From contig NZ_NXLU01000008.1 of the NCBI RefSeq assembly GCF_003364215.1, positions 1 to 53,013 on the forward strand: a DNA stretch of 53,013 nucleotides, in the 5' to 3' direction. The position numbers and the translations under genes are program-made. Shown one piece after another: positions 26,958-35,968 of the stretch (its first letter is position 1; each line of letters opens with the position of its first letter). The stretch is from Helicobacter cholecystus. GTDB taxonomy: Bacteria > Campylobacterota > Campylobacteria > Campylobacterales > Helicobacteraceae. The notes under the pieces were generated by a model that did no database searches, was not told the DNA's origin, and saw only the letters and a list, made by a program, of their open reading frames with translations.

Positions 26958-27838
26958 AAATTCTAGTTACTGGTGCTACAGGATTTATCGGTAAAAATCT
27001 CATCAAATATCTTTCTTCTACATACCAAATTATAGCTCTTGTCCAAGATTCAAGCGATATTTCCATGATTAGACAATATTGCACACCATATCGATATAGT
27101 AAAAAGTTAGAAGATTTAATTGATTTTATAAAAAATGAACGATTTGATGGAGTAGTCCATTTAGCAACATACTATCAACCCTCACACTCTATAGAAGATC
27201 TTGATAAAATGCTTCATGCAAATATTCTCTTTGGCACTTATCTCCTTGAAGCTCTAAATCATTGTCCTCCTAAATTTTTTATTAATACAATGACCTTCAG
27301 TCAATTTGCTAATTCAAGCTCATATTCTCCAGCAGGATTATATGATGCAACAAAACAAGCATTTTGCGATATTATACGTTTCTACTCAACGAAACTTTCA
27401 ACAATTTTTTGCAATCTACTCCTTTACAATACTTATGGTAGCAACGATACTCGTCCAAAAATTTTTAACCTATGGAGTAAAATTGCAAAAACTCAAGAAA
27501 GCTTTGAAATGAGCTTGGGAGAGCAAAAAATTGACATAAGTCATATTGATGATGTTATTGAAGGTTTTTCAACTTTAATTAATCTTTGCAGTCAAAACAA
27601 AATAAATAATCTCTCCACCTTTACTTTGGAAAATAAACGATACAGCTTAAGAGAACTTGCAGAGATTTTTGCCCAAATCACAAAAAGCACCTTACCTATT
27701 ATTTGGGGTGCAAAACCCTATCGGGATAATGAAATTATGAATCCTATCTCTTCTAAAAATTCGGGCTTGCAAAAGCTCCCAAATTGGAAACCTAAGGTTT
27801 CTCTACATAAAGGCATAAAAGATGTCTTTGCAAAATAA
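26954..27838 (+). CDS. NAD-dependent epimerase/reductase, paralogue of the preceding gene
   Basis: A 294-residue extended SDR protein starting KILVTGATGFIGKNLI, with YDATKQAF as the YxxxK motif and the C-terminal WKPKVSLHKGIKD. Sequence and layout match the preceding gene along its length, showing an old tandem duplication; the two may catalyse successive steps or compete for one keto sugar. I chose ATG 26954, which overlaps the upstream stop as ATGA; an in-frame TTG at 26915 adds a cysteine-containing leader without family support. It overlaps the next gene by 17 bases. Confidence 0.82.
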   Translation: MKILVTGATGFIGKNLIKYLSSTYQIIALVQDSSDISMIRQYCTPYRYSKKLEDLIDFIKNERFDGVVHLATYYQPSHSIEDLDKMLHANILFGTYLLEALNHCPPKFFINTMTFSQFANSSSYSPAGLYDATKQAFCDIIRFYSTKLSTIFCNLLLYNTYGSNDTRPKIFNLWSKIAKTQESFEMSLGEQKIDISHIDDVIEGFSTLINLCSQNKINNLSTFTLENKRYSLRELAEIFAQITKSTLPIIWGAKPYRDNEIMNPISSKNSGLQKLPNWKPKVSLHKGIKDVFAK

Positions 27839-29180
27839 AATTGTAATTCTTGGTGCTGGGATTGCTGGCATTTCTACTGCTTACCACATCCAAAAAGCAC
27901 AACCCAACAGAGAAGTAATTATTTATGAAAAAACCAATGATTGGGGAGGATTATGTGGTGGTTTTTTTGTCTCCTCACACCTAGGAGACTTTTGGTTTGA
28001 TAACGCTGTACATCTTTCTTTTGCTTCAGAAGAATATGTTCAAAAGATTTTCCACACTTCATCAAAACCCATTAAACATATTCCAATTTGCATGAATTAC
28101 TCAAAGGGTATTTGGCTTAAACACCCAGCACAAAACAATCTTTTTCCTCTAAGTATTGAAGAAAAGGTGCTTGCACTCAAAGATATGATTGACAATAAAA
28201 ATGATAGAAATGGGGAAAGTATTAATAATTTTGAACAATGGCTTAGAGCACAATATGGTGATTACTTTACAGAAAATTTTCCAATGAAATATACGAGAAA
28301 ATATTGGACGACTGAAGCCAAAAATCTAAGCACAACATGGGTAGGATCACGATTTTATACACCAAAACTTGATGAAATCTTACAGGGAGCCATGAGTGAT
28401 AACACTCCCAATACATACTATGCACAAGAAATGCGATACCCTAAAGAAGGTCAATATCGCTCTTTTTTTAAATCACTTGCAAATCAAGTAAATATTGCTT
28501 ACAACAAAGAAGCAATCAAAATTGACACACATAATAAGGTTATCACCTTTTCAGACAATAGCACTCAATCATATACTACTTTAATCTCTACCCTCCCTAT
28601 TCCCATACTTGTCAATATGATTGAGCAAACACCAAAAAGTATTTTAGAGGATGCCTCCTATCTTAAGGCTACATCTGTTGGTATTGTTTCTCTTGGTTTT
28701 TCTCGTGTAAATATTCCAAAAAATCTGTGGTTTTATATCTATGATGAAGATAAGTTATTTGCTCGTGTCTATAGCCCTTCTTTAAAAAGTCCTGCAAATG
28801 CTCCAAAGGGATGTTCAAGTTTGCAAGCAGAAATCTATTTTTCAGAGTTTAAACCCTTAGAAAAACTTACCCACAACCAAAAAAATATTCAAAAGTTTTG
28901 CATCGAGCATGTGATCAACTCTTTTGTCGATATGGGAATTTGTGATAAAGATGACATAATCTGTCAAGACTTTCGTATTCTTCCTTATGGTAATGTAATC
29001 TTCACGCACGATATGGAAAAATATCGTCATAGAGTATTGGAATATATCAAAAATGAAGGGATATTTTCTTGTGGAAGATTTGGAGAATGGGATTATCTTT
29101 GGAGCAATCAAAGTTTTATGAGTGGGAAAAAAATTACTGACCAAATCACAAAAACACTCTTCAATACCAAAATATCCTAG
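27822..29180 (+). CDS. FAD-dependent oxidoreductase (protoporphyrinogen-oxidase/UGM-like)
   Basis: A 452-residue flavoprotein with the N-terminal dinucleotide-binding motif VILGAGIAGISTAYHI, the following YEKTNDWGGLCGGF, and a C-terminal FAD segment CGRFGEWDYLWSNQSFMSG. Such amine-oxidase-like proteins recur in O-antigen and capsule loci, where some are UDP-galactopyranose mutase relatives and others modify nucleotide sugars. The substrate cannot be told from sequence. It is the last gene of the CDP-sugar operon: it overlaps the upstream gene and is followed by a strong hairpin terminator. Confidence 0.75.
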   Translation: MSLQNKIVILGAGIAGISTAYHIQKAQPNREVIIYEKTNDWGGLCGGFFVSSHLGDFWFDNAVHLSFASEEYVQKIFHTSSKPIKHIPICMNYSKGIWLKHPAQNNLFPLSIEEKVLALKDMIDNKNDRNGESINNFEQWLRAQYGDYFTENFPMKYTRKYWTTEAKNLSTTWVGSRFYTPKLDEILQGAMSDNTPNTYYAQEMRYPKEGQYRSFFKSLANQVNIAYNKEAIKIDTHNKVITFSDNSTQSYTTLISTLPIPILVNMIEQTPKSILEDASYLKATSVGIVSLGFSRVNIPKNLWFYIYDEDKLFARVYSPSLKSPANAPKGCSSLQAEIYFSEFKPLEKLTHNQKNIQKFCIEHVINSFVDMGICDKDDIICQDFRILPYGNVIFTHDMEKYRHRVLEYIKNEGIFSCGRFGEWDYLWSNQSFMSGKKITDQITKTLFNTKIS

Positions 29181-29211
29181 ATACAGAAATAAGATCTAAT
29201 AGGATATTTTT
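29169..29211 (+). terminator. Rho-independent terminator after the CDP-sugar operon
   Basis: A perfect 11-base inverted repeat (29169-29179 with 29200-29210, AAAATATCCTA / TAGGATATTTT) separated by 20 bases and ending in a T run. The left arm contains the stop codon of the flavoprotein gene. Its position between a closed operon and a gene with its own leader supports the call. Confidence 0.6.
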
Positions 29212-29252
29212 ATCATAAAATACCGATCATAATTTTAAAATCAAGGCAATAT

Positions 29253-30200
29253 ATGAATAGCTTTAATATACCTATTTTACTGACAACATATAAACGTCAT
29301 GACACTACACTTAAAGTTTTAGAAGTAATTAAAACTATTCAGGCATCAAAACTCTACATTTCATCTAATCACTGGAAAAACGATAATGAAAAAAATATAA
29401 TCCTATCACTAAGAGAGAAGATTCAAAATTCTATTGACTGGGACTGTCAAATTCATATGATTATCAGATCAAAACATCTCAGTATTAAAGATTCTATCTC
29501 ATCGGCCATTGATATTCTGTTTCAAAATGAGGATATGGGCATTATTCTTGAAGATGATATTGTTCCTAATCAAAGCTTTTTTAGGTATTGCCATGAATTA
29601 CTTTTAAAATACAAAGATAATCCTAATATTTTCACAATAAGTGGTTGGAGTGGTTTGGATTTCAATACGAAAGCAAAAGCAACACTGAGTGAAGATTATT
29701 ATTTTTCAAAATATAATCATATTTGGGGATGGGCAACTTGGAAGAGAGCATGGCAACTCTACAAAGGAGAGTTTCAAAATTTTGAACAAGAATTTTCTCA
29801 ATTAAAATTTGATACACAATTAGAAAAGCAAACATGGTATCAAATCTTCTCACTTTGTAATCAGGGTAAAATAGATACATGGGATCATTATTGGACATAT
29901 ACAATATGGAAAAATAATGGATTAAATATATATCCTAAAAACAATATGATCACAAATATTGGATTAAATCGCAGTGATGCAACTAATACAAAGGAATGGA
30001 GTAAGTATGCTCAAATGAAAACATATGAATTAAATTTTCCAATGCATCATCCAAAAACCATAGAGCGAAACATATTTTTAGATAAAAAAAACTTTATCAT
30101 CACCACAAAAAATACACCTTTATGGCTTCTAATTATTAATAAAATTTATCGAACATTTTTTAAAAAAAATCTGAAAGAATTTCAAAAATATATGAGATAA
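29253..30200 (+). CDS. Glycosyltransferase, GNT-I/GT-A-like
   Basis: A 315-residue protein with an N-terminal IPILLTTYKRHDTTLKVL strand-helix, the metal-binding ILEDDIVPNQSFFRYC (about residues 95-110) and WGWATWKRAWQLY, a combination seen in GT-A glycosyltransferases of O-antigen loci. The C terminus is Lys-rich (KKNLKEFQKYM), suiting peripheral attachment to the inner membrane. It has its own 72-base leader after the terminator and may head the next transcript. Donor sugar unknown. Confidence 0.75.
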   Translation: MNSFNIPILLTTYKRHDTTLKVLEVIKTIQASKLYISSNHWKNDNEKNIILSLREKIQNSIDWDCQIHMIIRSKHLSIKDSISSAIDILFQNEDMGIILEDDIVPNQSFFRYCHELLLKYKDNPNIFTISGWSGLDFNTKAKATLSEDYYFSKYNHIWGWATWKRAWQLYKGEFQNFEQEFSQLKFDTQLEKQTWYQIFSLCNQGKIDTWDHYWTYTIWKNNGLNIYPKNNMITNIGLNRSDATNTKEWSKYAQMKTYELNFPMHHPKTIERNIFLDKKNFIITTKNTPLWLLIINKIYRTFFKKNLKEFQKYMR

Positions 30201-30210
30201 ATCAAATTTT

Positions 30211-31374
30211 ATGATTAAAGAGATTCTATATAAAATTTTTTATTTTTTTGAATGGATATTTTCTACACTCTTTTTCTCCAAGCAAAAAAAATCCCTAATT
30301 GTCATTCGCACAGATGCTATTGGTGATTATATTTTGTTTCGTAATTTTTTAGCATCCCTGTATGAGCAATATGGAAAATTTACACTTGTAGGTAATATTG
30401 CCTTTCAAAATCTTGCTGAGCAATTAGACAATGAGTTTATTGATGAGTTTATCCCAATTAATCGTAGACTTTTTGCAAGAAATCTTTTATATCGTTTTAA
30501 ACTTATAAAAAGAATACGCACAACTTCATATCAAACGCTCATTAATCCTATTTATAGTCGTGATCGCATAAGTGAAGATATTGCCAAGATCATCAATGCT
30601 CAAGAAAAGATTGCCTCACAAGGTGATTTATCCAATCTTCCTCCTACACTCAAAAAAAAATATGACAAAAACTACTCTCTACTTATTCCTGACACGGATG
30701 AAATTTTATTTGAATTTTATAGAAATCTTAATTTTTTTAAGACATTGATTAAGCCAAATATTCAGGTTGATTTTTATATGAGACTTCAAGATTTAAAAAA
30801 AAATTTATCCCAATATTCCCTTAGTACTCCTTATTCTGTCATATTTATAGGTGCTTCAGATCAGTTTAGAAAGTGGGGATTAGATAATTTTGTAGAAATC
30901 GGAAAATTTTTAAATCTAAACTTTAAGAATCATATTGTGATATGTGGAGGGGAAGAGGATATGCAAGGAGGGAAATATATCCAAGAAAAACTTGCAAGCT
31001 GTGGTATACAATCCACTAATTTATGTGGAAAAACAAGTCTTATAGACCTTGCTTTGATCTTAAATAATACGGACTTTTTAATCAGTAATGAAACATCTGC
31101 TGTGCATATCGCAATGGCTCTTCATTGCAGTAAGGTTTTTGTCATCAGCAATGGCAATCACTTCCATCGATTCTCGCCCTATCCTCAAGAACTTAGAGGG
31201 AATCATTATCATTTGATCCTCCATCCAAGTATTCAAAATTGTGTTGATCAATCAAGCTTTGCGGGAAAAAATAGCACTCTTGATATTAATGATATTGATG
31301 CCTCTATGCTAATAGATAAAATATTAAAAAAATATCCAATAGCCAATGATACGCACAAGGAATTTTCATGTTAA
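30211..31374 (+). CDS. Glycosyltransferase family 9 (heptosyltransferase-like)
   Basis: A 387-residue GT-B protein. Family features: LIVIRTDAIGDYILFRNFL near residue 30, VIFIGASDQFRKWGLDNFVE in the middle and the C-terminal donor-binding DFLISNETSAVHIAMAL with the S/N-E-T-S-x-x-H-I motif. GT9 enzymes add heptose (or related sugars) to lipopolysaccharide core. It lies 10 bases after the preceding transferase. An AT-only palindrome follows its stop but is a poor terminator. Confidence 0.85.
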   Translation: MIKEILYKIFYFFEWIFSTLFFSKQKKSLIVIRTDAIGDYILFRNFLASLYEQYGKFTLVGNIAFQNLAEQLDNEFIDEFIPINRRLFARNLLYRFKLIKRIRTTSYQTLINPIYSRDRISEDIAKIINAQEKIASQGDLSNLPPTLKKKYDKNYSLLIPDTDEILFEFYRNLNFFKTLIKPNIQVDFYMRLQDLKKNLSQYSLSTPYSVIFIGASDQFRKWGLDNFVEIGKFLNLNFKNHIVICGGEEDMQGGKYIQEKLASCGIQSTNLCGKTSLIDLALILNNTDFLISNETSAVHIAMALHCSKVFVISNGNHFHRFSPYPQELRGNHYHLILHPSIQNCVDQSSFAGKNSTLDINDIDASMLIDKILKKYPIANDTHKEFSC

Positions 31375-31448
31375 ATTAAATTTAATTAATTATTTTCAAT
31401 TTTTGCACTCTATTTGATATAAATAGAAAAAATATTTTAAGGATTTTT

Positions 31449-32252
31449 GTGAAGCCTACAACTTTTTCAATTATTACTATTGTTTATAATAATCTTGCAT
31501 ATATCAAAAAAACAATGGATTCTGTTATTAATCAAACCTATAAAGAGATTGAATATATTCTTATTGATGGGGGGAGCGTAGATGGTACAAAAGAAGCTAT
31601 TTTTGAGTATATTGCCTCCTATGCGACAATCACACAAGAAACAATCAAACAAGACTCCTTTTATTTAGAAGCTACCGCCAAACTCTTCCCCACCTTTACT
31701 TTCAAGTTCCTTAGCGAAAAAGATAAGGGGATTTATGATGCGATGAATAAAGGAATTGCCCTAGCCACAAAAGAATGGATTAATTTTATGAATTGCGAGG
31801 ATTGCTTTTATCATCTTGATATTTTAGAAAAAGTCGCAATGCAAAATCTCCAAAACTATAGTGTCATCTATGGTGATACAGAAATGATTGACAAAACTCA
31901 CTCCTACATTCAGCACCCTTCCACACATTTTAAATCTCGTATACCCTTTTGTCACCAAAGTTCTTTTACTCGTACATCCGTGCATTCTCTCTTTGATACC
32001 TCATATAAAATCTGTGCAGATTATGCATTTTTTATAAATCTCTACAAATCAGGACATAAATTCAAAAAACTTCACTTCCCTATTGCCTCGTATTCTCTCA
32101 ATGGAATCTCTGCTTCTCCCTCTTGGCAAATGTTTTATGAACAGTGCAGGATCACTTACACATTCAATAAGCTTTTCCCTCTTTATCTCGCATTGAAATG
32201 GATTCTATGGACACTCCCTAAAAGCAAAGTAAAAGGTCTTATTAAACGATGA
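31449..32252 (+). CDS. Glycosyltransferase family 2
   Basis: A 267-residue GT2 protein that starts at GTG 31449 with AAGGA 5 bases upstream. Motifs: SIITIVYNNLAYIKKTMDSV, YILIDGGSVDGT (nucleotide-binding DGGSxDGT) and EKDKGIYDAMNKGIALA, which places it with the WcaA/colanic-acid-like GT2 subgroup. It overlaps the next GT2 by 4 bases (ATGA). Sugar specificity unknown. Confidence 0.87.
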   Translation: MKPTTFSIITIVYNNLAYIKKTMDSVINQTYKEIEYILIDGGSVDGTKEAIFEYIASYATITQETIKQDSFYLEATAKLFPTFTFKFLSEKDKGIYDAMNKGIALATKEWINFMNCEDCFYHLDILEKVAMQNLQNYSVIYGDTEMIDKTHSYIQHPSTHFKSRIPFCHQSSFTRTSVHSLFDTSYKICADYAFFINLYKSGHKFKKLHFPIASYSLNGISASPSWQMFYEQCRITYTFNKLFPLYLALKWILWTLPKSKVKGLIKR

Positions 32253-33241
32253 AGCCATTTTTTTCTATCATTATTCCTGTTTTTAAGACAGAAGAGTATA
32301 TTCAACGATGCATACAAAGCTGTCTCAATCAGACATTTAAGGATTTTGAGATAATTTGTATCGATGATTGTGGGGGAGATGGAAGTATCCAAATTGTCCA
32401 AAAATATCAAAATCTCAATCCTAAAATCACAATCCTTTACAATCCAACTAATCTTGGAGCTTTCCACTCAAGAGCAAGGGGTATACAACATGCACAAGGA
32501 GAATATTGTCTATTTATCGATAGTGATGATTTTATTGCAAATGATGCCCTTGAAATTCTCTATCAGACCATTGCAAAATCCCCCACAGATATCATTGCCT
32601 ATCGCTTTTCATATTTTCCCAAAAGATTTTTCAAATTCTCTCCCCATCTTAAAAATTCCTCTCTTACTAACCCTGAAATCTATCAAACCCTCAACACCTC
32701 TACTATTTTTCAAAGTATTTGCAATAAATGCATTAAAACCTCTTATGCAAAGCTTGTTGCAAATAAACTCTCTTTTATTCATCCTCCTTTCTCTTGCTGT
32801 GAAGATGGGTTATTCTTCTTGATATTAAGCTTTGAGGTAGAAAGCTACCAAGCTCTTGATCAATCTCTGTATTTCTATCAGAATAATCCCTACTCCACCA
32901 CAAGATCTATAGATCAAGCAAGTCTAGATAAAAAAATCCTCGATTTTAAAAATGGATTAAAAATCCTTCAAGAGATTACTCAAGCCTATCCTCAACACAC
33001 CTCATTAATTTTAAAATATAGAGAGAAGATTATCAGTGCCTATATCCTAGAAGCAAGAAAATACACAAAAAAAGATCTTATCAAGATCCTAGAGATTTGT
33101 GATAAATCCACGATCTTCACTGCCCTCCCCTTTCCTACCTACCTCCTCTCGGCTATACTTAGCCTTAGAGCCTTTTACCGATGGCAGAGTCTAGCTAGGA
33201 TAGGAATTTATCTTTTAACATTTGGAAAAATTAAATTATGA
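32249..33241 (+). CDS. Glycosyltransferase family 2
   Basis: A 330-residue GT2 with FFSIIIPVFKTEEYIQRCIQ at residues 4-23, CIDDCGGDGSIQIV and YCLFIDSDDFI (the DxD metal site). Its N-terminal half resembles the broken phase-variable GT2 at 47029-48056 (QSCLNQTFKDFEI against QSCINQTFKNIEI; LGAFHSRARGIQ against YGAFASRVIGEQ), so they are paralogues. The start overlaps the upstream stop and the stop overlaps the next ATG, so three genes are coupled. Confidence 0.87.
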   Translation: MKPFFSIIIPVFKTEEYIQRCIQSCLNQTFKDFEIICIDDCGGDGSIQIVQKYQNLNPKITILYNPTNLGAFHSRARGIQHAQGEYCLFIDSDDFIANDALEILYQTIAKSPTDIIAYRFSYFPKRFFKFSPHLKNSSLTNPEIYQTLNTSTIFQSICNKCIKTSYAKLVANKLSFIHPPFSCCEDGLFFLILSFEVESYQALDQSLYFYQNNPYSTTRSIDQASLDKKILDFKNGLKILQEITQAYPQHTSLILKYREKIISAYILEARKYTKKDLIKILEICDKSTIFTALPFPTYLLSAILSLRAFYRWQSLARIGIYLLTFGKIKL

Positions 33242-34386
33242 AAATCTCCTTTCAACTTGTGGGCAAATGCGATAATAGTAATCCTAGTTCTATTCCCTTA
33301 AAAGTGATTAAGCAGTGGGAGGCGGAAGGATTGATCAAATATTTAGGAGAGTGTGAAGATATCCGTCCTATTATCGCTCAAAGTTCATGCATCCTTTTAC
33401 CTAGCTATCGTGAAGGAGTGCCTAGAGTTTTACTTGAGGCTATGAGCATGCAAAAACCCATTATTACCACAAATGTCAGTGGATGCAAAGAATGCATTAA
33501 ATCTCCTCAAAAACATGGTGAAATATTTTTAGGAGAGAATGGAATAATGGCAGAGGCTAAAGATTCCCACTCTCTCTTTTATGCAATTAAAACTTTTCTC
33601 TCCCTCTCCCAAAGCCAAAAAGAAACAATGGGTAGAGCTGCAAGAGAGTATGCAATAGAGAGATTTGACATTTCAAAAACCATTCAAACCTACAAACAAA
33701 AAGTCAAACTCTACGCAAAGAAGGGAAAAAATCTTGTTTTTGTCTCCAATACAAGTTTTGGTATGAGTAATTTTAGACTTGAAGTTTTACAAGCTTTAAG
33801 AGATGAAGGGTATACCATTCACATTATTGCCCCCAAGGATTATTCAACCCAAACTCTGCTTGAAAATGGCTTGATCTTTCACCCGCTTAAGATCAACTCA
33901 AAGGGAATAAACCCTATAGAGGATTTTTCTACATTCTCCTGTATTTACAAACTTTTAAAACACATTAATCCCTCTTTAGTCTTTAACTATACAATTAAAC
34001 CTGTCATTTATAGCTCACTCGCTTGCAATCTCCTTTCTCTTCCCAATATTGCTATTACCACCGGACTTGGCTACGTATTTATAGGGGGAGGACTTAAAAA
34101 AAGAGTTTTAAGAAGATTTGTGTGCATGCTTTATAAAATTGCATTACACAAAACTCAAGAGATATGGTTTTTAAATAATGATGATAGAGAAGTTTTCCTC
34201 TCTTATAACATCATCAAAAAAGAAAAATCTACCCTCTTAGATAGTGAAGGAGTGAATACCGCTCACTTCTACCCACAGGTTTTCAAGGAAAATGAAGACA
34301 TTGTATTCACCCTTATTGCCCGAATGCTATGGGATAAAGGGGTGGGAGAGCTTATAGAGTGTATAAAAGACCTCAATCAGAAATAG
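33238..34386 (+). CDS. GT4-type glycosyltransferase with lobes in reversed order
   Basis: A 382-residue protein with both halves of a GT4 enzyme in swapped order. Residues 1-160 are the C-terminal, donor-binding lobe: FQLVGKCDNSNPSS, IKYLGECEDIRPII and the EX7E motif EGVPRVLLE (Glu59, Glu67). Residues 164-382 are the N-terminal, acceptor lobe (NLVFVSNTSFGMSNFRLEVL, ITTGLGYVFIGG) and end with LIARMLWDKGVGELIE, the segment that normally leads into the C-terminal lobe. Joined end to start, the sequence reads as an ordinary PglA-like GT4. It is either a circular permutation or a fusion of two truncated neighbours. ATGA overlap with the upstream gene; activity is uncertain. Confidence 0.75.
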   Translation: MKISFQLVGKCDNSNPSSIPLKVIKQWEAEGLIKYLGECEDIRPIIAQSSCILLPSYREGVPRVLLEAMSMQKPIITTNVSGCKECIKSPQKHGEIFLGENGIMAEAKDSHSLFYAIKTFLSLSQSQKETMGRAAREYAIERFDISKTIQTYKQKVKLYAKKGKNLVFVSNTSFGMSNFRLEVLQALRDEGYTIHIIAPKDYSTQTLLENGLIFHPLKINSKGINPIEDFSTFSCIYKLLKHINPSLVFNYTIKPVIYSSLACNLLSLPNIAITTGLGYVFIGGGLKKRVLRRFVCMLYKIALHKTQEIWFLNNDDREVFLSYNIIKKEKSTLLDSEGVNTAHFYPQVFKENEDIVFTLIARMLWDKGVGELIECIKDLNQK

Positions 34387-35968
34387 GCATAAAATCCGCT
34401 CTCTTCCCAAAATACTCAAAAGGGATACCATAAAAAAATCCTTGAATAGGCGTTACTGCATTTCTTAACGAAGTGTTTTTATATGAATATCCCAAATTAA
34501 TCAAAGAATATCCCATACTCTCAATAAGAGTTGGAAAAATATTGAAATGGGATGTATGATTAAAATTGTGCTCAAAATTTTTAGCAAAATGATCTTTAAT
34601 ATTTGTAAGCACCACCAATGGCACAAGACCTTCTCCAACATAGGGCTTTTTACCACTTGTACCATGTGTTAATCCCTCCACATCTTCTAGATTCTGTCCG
34701 TGGTCTGAAGTGTAAATAATGAGTGTTGGCTTATTGATAGCAAGATTAAAAAATTCTCTCCAAAAATTATCACTTTGAAAAACAATTGATTTTAAATATC
34801 TTTTTCTTAAAGGGGTCGCATTTTGATATGTGGATAGAGCAAAGTCAACTTTTTGATCCTCAGAAAAATCTTTATATGGAAAGTGGGATCCTCTTTTGAT
34901 AATCAATGTAAAAGTCTTTGCACTGCCATTAAGGTAACAAAGTTGCTTCCATATATCAGCATCCTTGAATACCGAATTGGAAATATTAAAATCAATCATT
35001 TCTCTTTCTTTACTATCAAAATAATCATGTCCCACTCCCCTTCCTTGATTATCGTATAAATAGGTTGTATATCCCGCCTTTCTAGCATAATCCCAAATCA
35101 AAGGATTGTTATAAAAATCACTCGATAATCTCTCAAATCTTGCTCCTTTGCGTAACAATATATTACTTGTTGCCGATGCATTTGCATAGGAAGTTGCACA
35201 TCCATAATTAAACACATTCCAATGATGATAATCTCTTATCCTCAAAAATGGTGAATAATCCCATCTCACACTTTCATCAACAATTAAAATGATATTTTGA
35301 TACTCACTTTTCTTCAATCTAGACAGTCCTTGTCTTTGGTACTTATAAGTGTGTGGATTTTTAATAGAATCATAAAAATATGCAAGAGAAAGCCCATAGA
35401 GTGAAACTGGTGCTGGAAGCTTATTTGTCCCAGCTCCTGATCTTAGAATACAGGTAAAAAAAACAAGTCCAATCAAAGAGAGGAAAAGAAGCAGTGAGAG
35501 ACAAGAGGAAATAAGCTTTATTCTAGAGCAATTGAGGTGAGTAGGGGGGGGGGGTAATAGATAAACACCAATCCATAGCATCAAAATTCTTAAACAGGCT
35601 TGCAAAATCTGCATTTTATACATTTGTATTGCATCAAATAAATTGGCTTTTGATTGATAAAGCAAGAGAAATTCTTGAAATTCAATAACTTTGCCAGATG
35701 TATAAAAATATACATCAAAAATCAAAGTCGATAAGGAAAGGCTTATGCAGAATAAAAGCTTATATCCTCTAAAACTTCGCACAGAAAAAAGAATGCATAA
35801 AAACAAAATAATCTCAGCACAAAGCAATGTAAAACTTTTAAAAAAAGAAAAAGCTTGAATATTTGTATGCTGAAGCTTTGCCCAAATACTTGGATTTTCC
35901 ATAAAGACAAATATCAGGATACAAAAGATAGAAAAAATCCATCTTTTCTCAAATGTAAAAAATCTCAC
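34373..35968 (-). CDS. Phosphoethanolamine transferase / sulfatase-like, phase-variable (in frame)
   Basis: A 531-residue inner-membrane protein of the EptA-like alkaline-phosphatase superfamily. Five or so N-terminal helices (to about residue 175) precede a periplasmic catalytic domain with NIILIVDESVRWDYSP, in the place of the nucleophile Thr/Ser site, and LIIYTSDHGQNLED with metal-binding Asp-His. A C11 tract (35544-35554) encodes the PPPP between helices 4 and 5 and is in frame. It is convergent with, and overlaps by 14 bases, the permuted GT4 gene, and overlaps fcl by 4. It may add phosphoethanolamine to lipid A, core or capsule; the acceptor is unknown. Confidence 0.8.
   Translation of the reverse strand: MRFFTFEKRWIFSIFCILIFVFMENPSIWAKLQHTNIQAFSFFKSFTLLCAEIILFLCILFSVRSFRGYKLLFCISLSLSTLIFDVYFYTSGKVIEFQEFLLLYQSKANLFDAIQMYKMQILQACLRILMLWIGVYLLPPPPTHLNCSRIKLISSCLSLLLFLSLIGLVFFTCILRSGAGTNKLPAPVSLYGLSLAYFYDSIKNPHTYKYQRQGLSRLKKSEYQNIILIVDESVRWDYSPFLRIRDYHHWNVFNYGCATSYANASATSNILLRKGARFERLSSDFYNNPLIWDYARKAGYTTYLYDNQGRGVGHDYFDSKEREMIDFNISNSVFKDADIWKQLCYLNGSAKTFTLIIKRGSHFPYKDFSEDQKVDFALSTYQNATPLRKRYLKSIVFQSDNFWREFFNLAINKPTLIIYTSDHGQNLEDVEGLTHGTSGKKPYVGEGLVPLVVLTNIKDHFAKNFEHNFNHTSHFNIFPTLIESMGYSLINLGYSYKNTSLRNAVTPIQGFFYGIPFEYFGKRADFMPISD
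35544..35554 (-). repeat. Phase-variation tract, C11 on coding strand
   Basis: Eleven C in the coding strand of the phosphoethanolamine-transferase-like gene, between membrane helices. In frame now; a slip would leave only the membrane part. Confidence 0.9.

Noticed and set aside
31371-31400. AT-only palindrome after the GT9 gene as a terminator
   Set aside because: No G-C pairs in the stem and a poor T run; palindromes of this kind arise by chance in AT-rich gaps.
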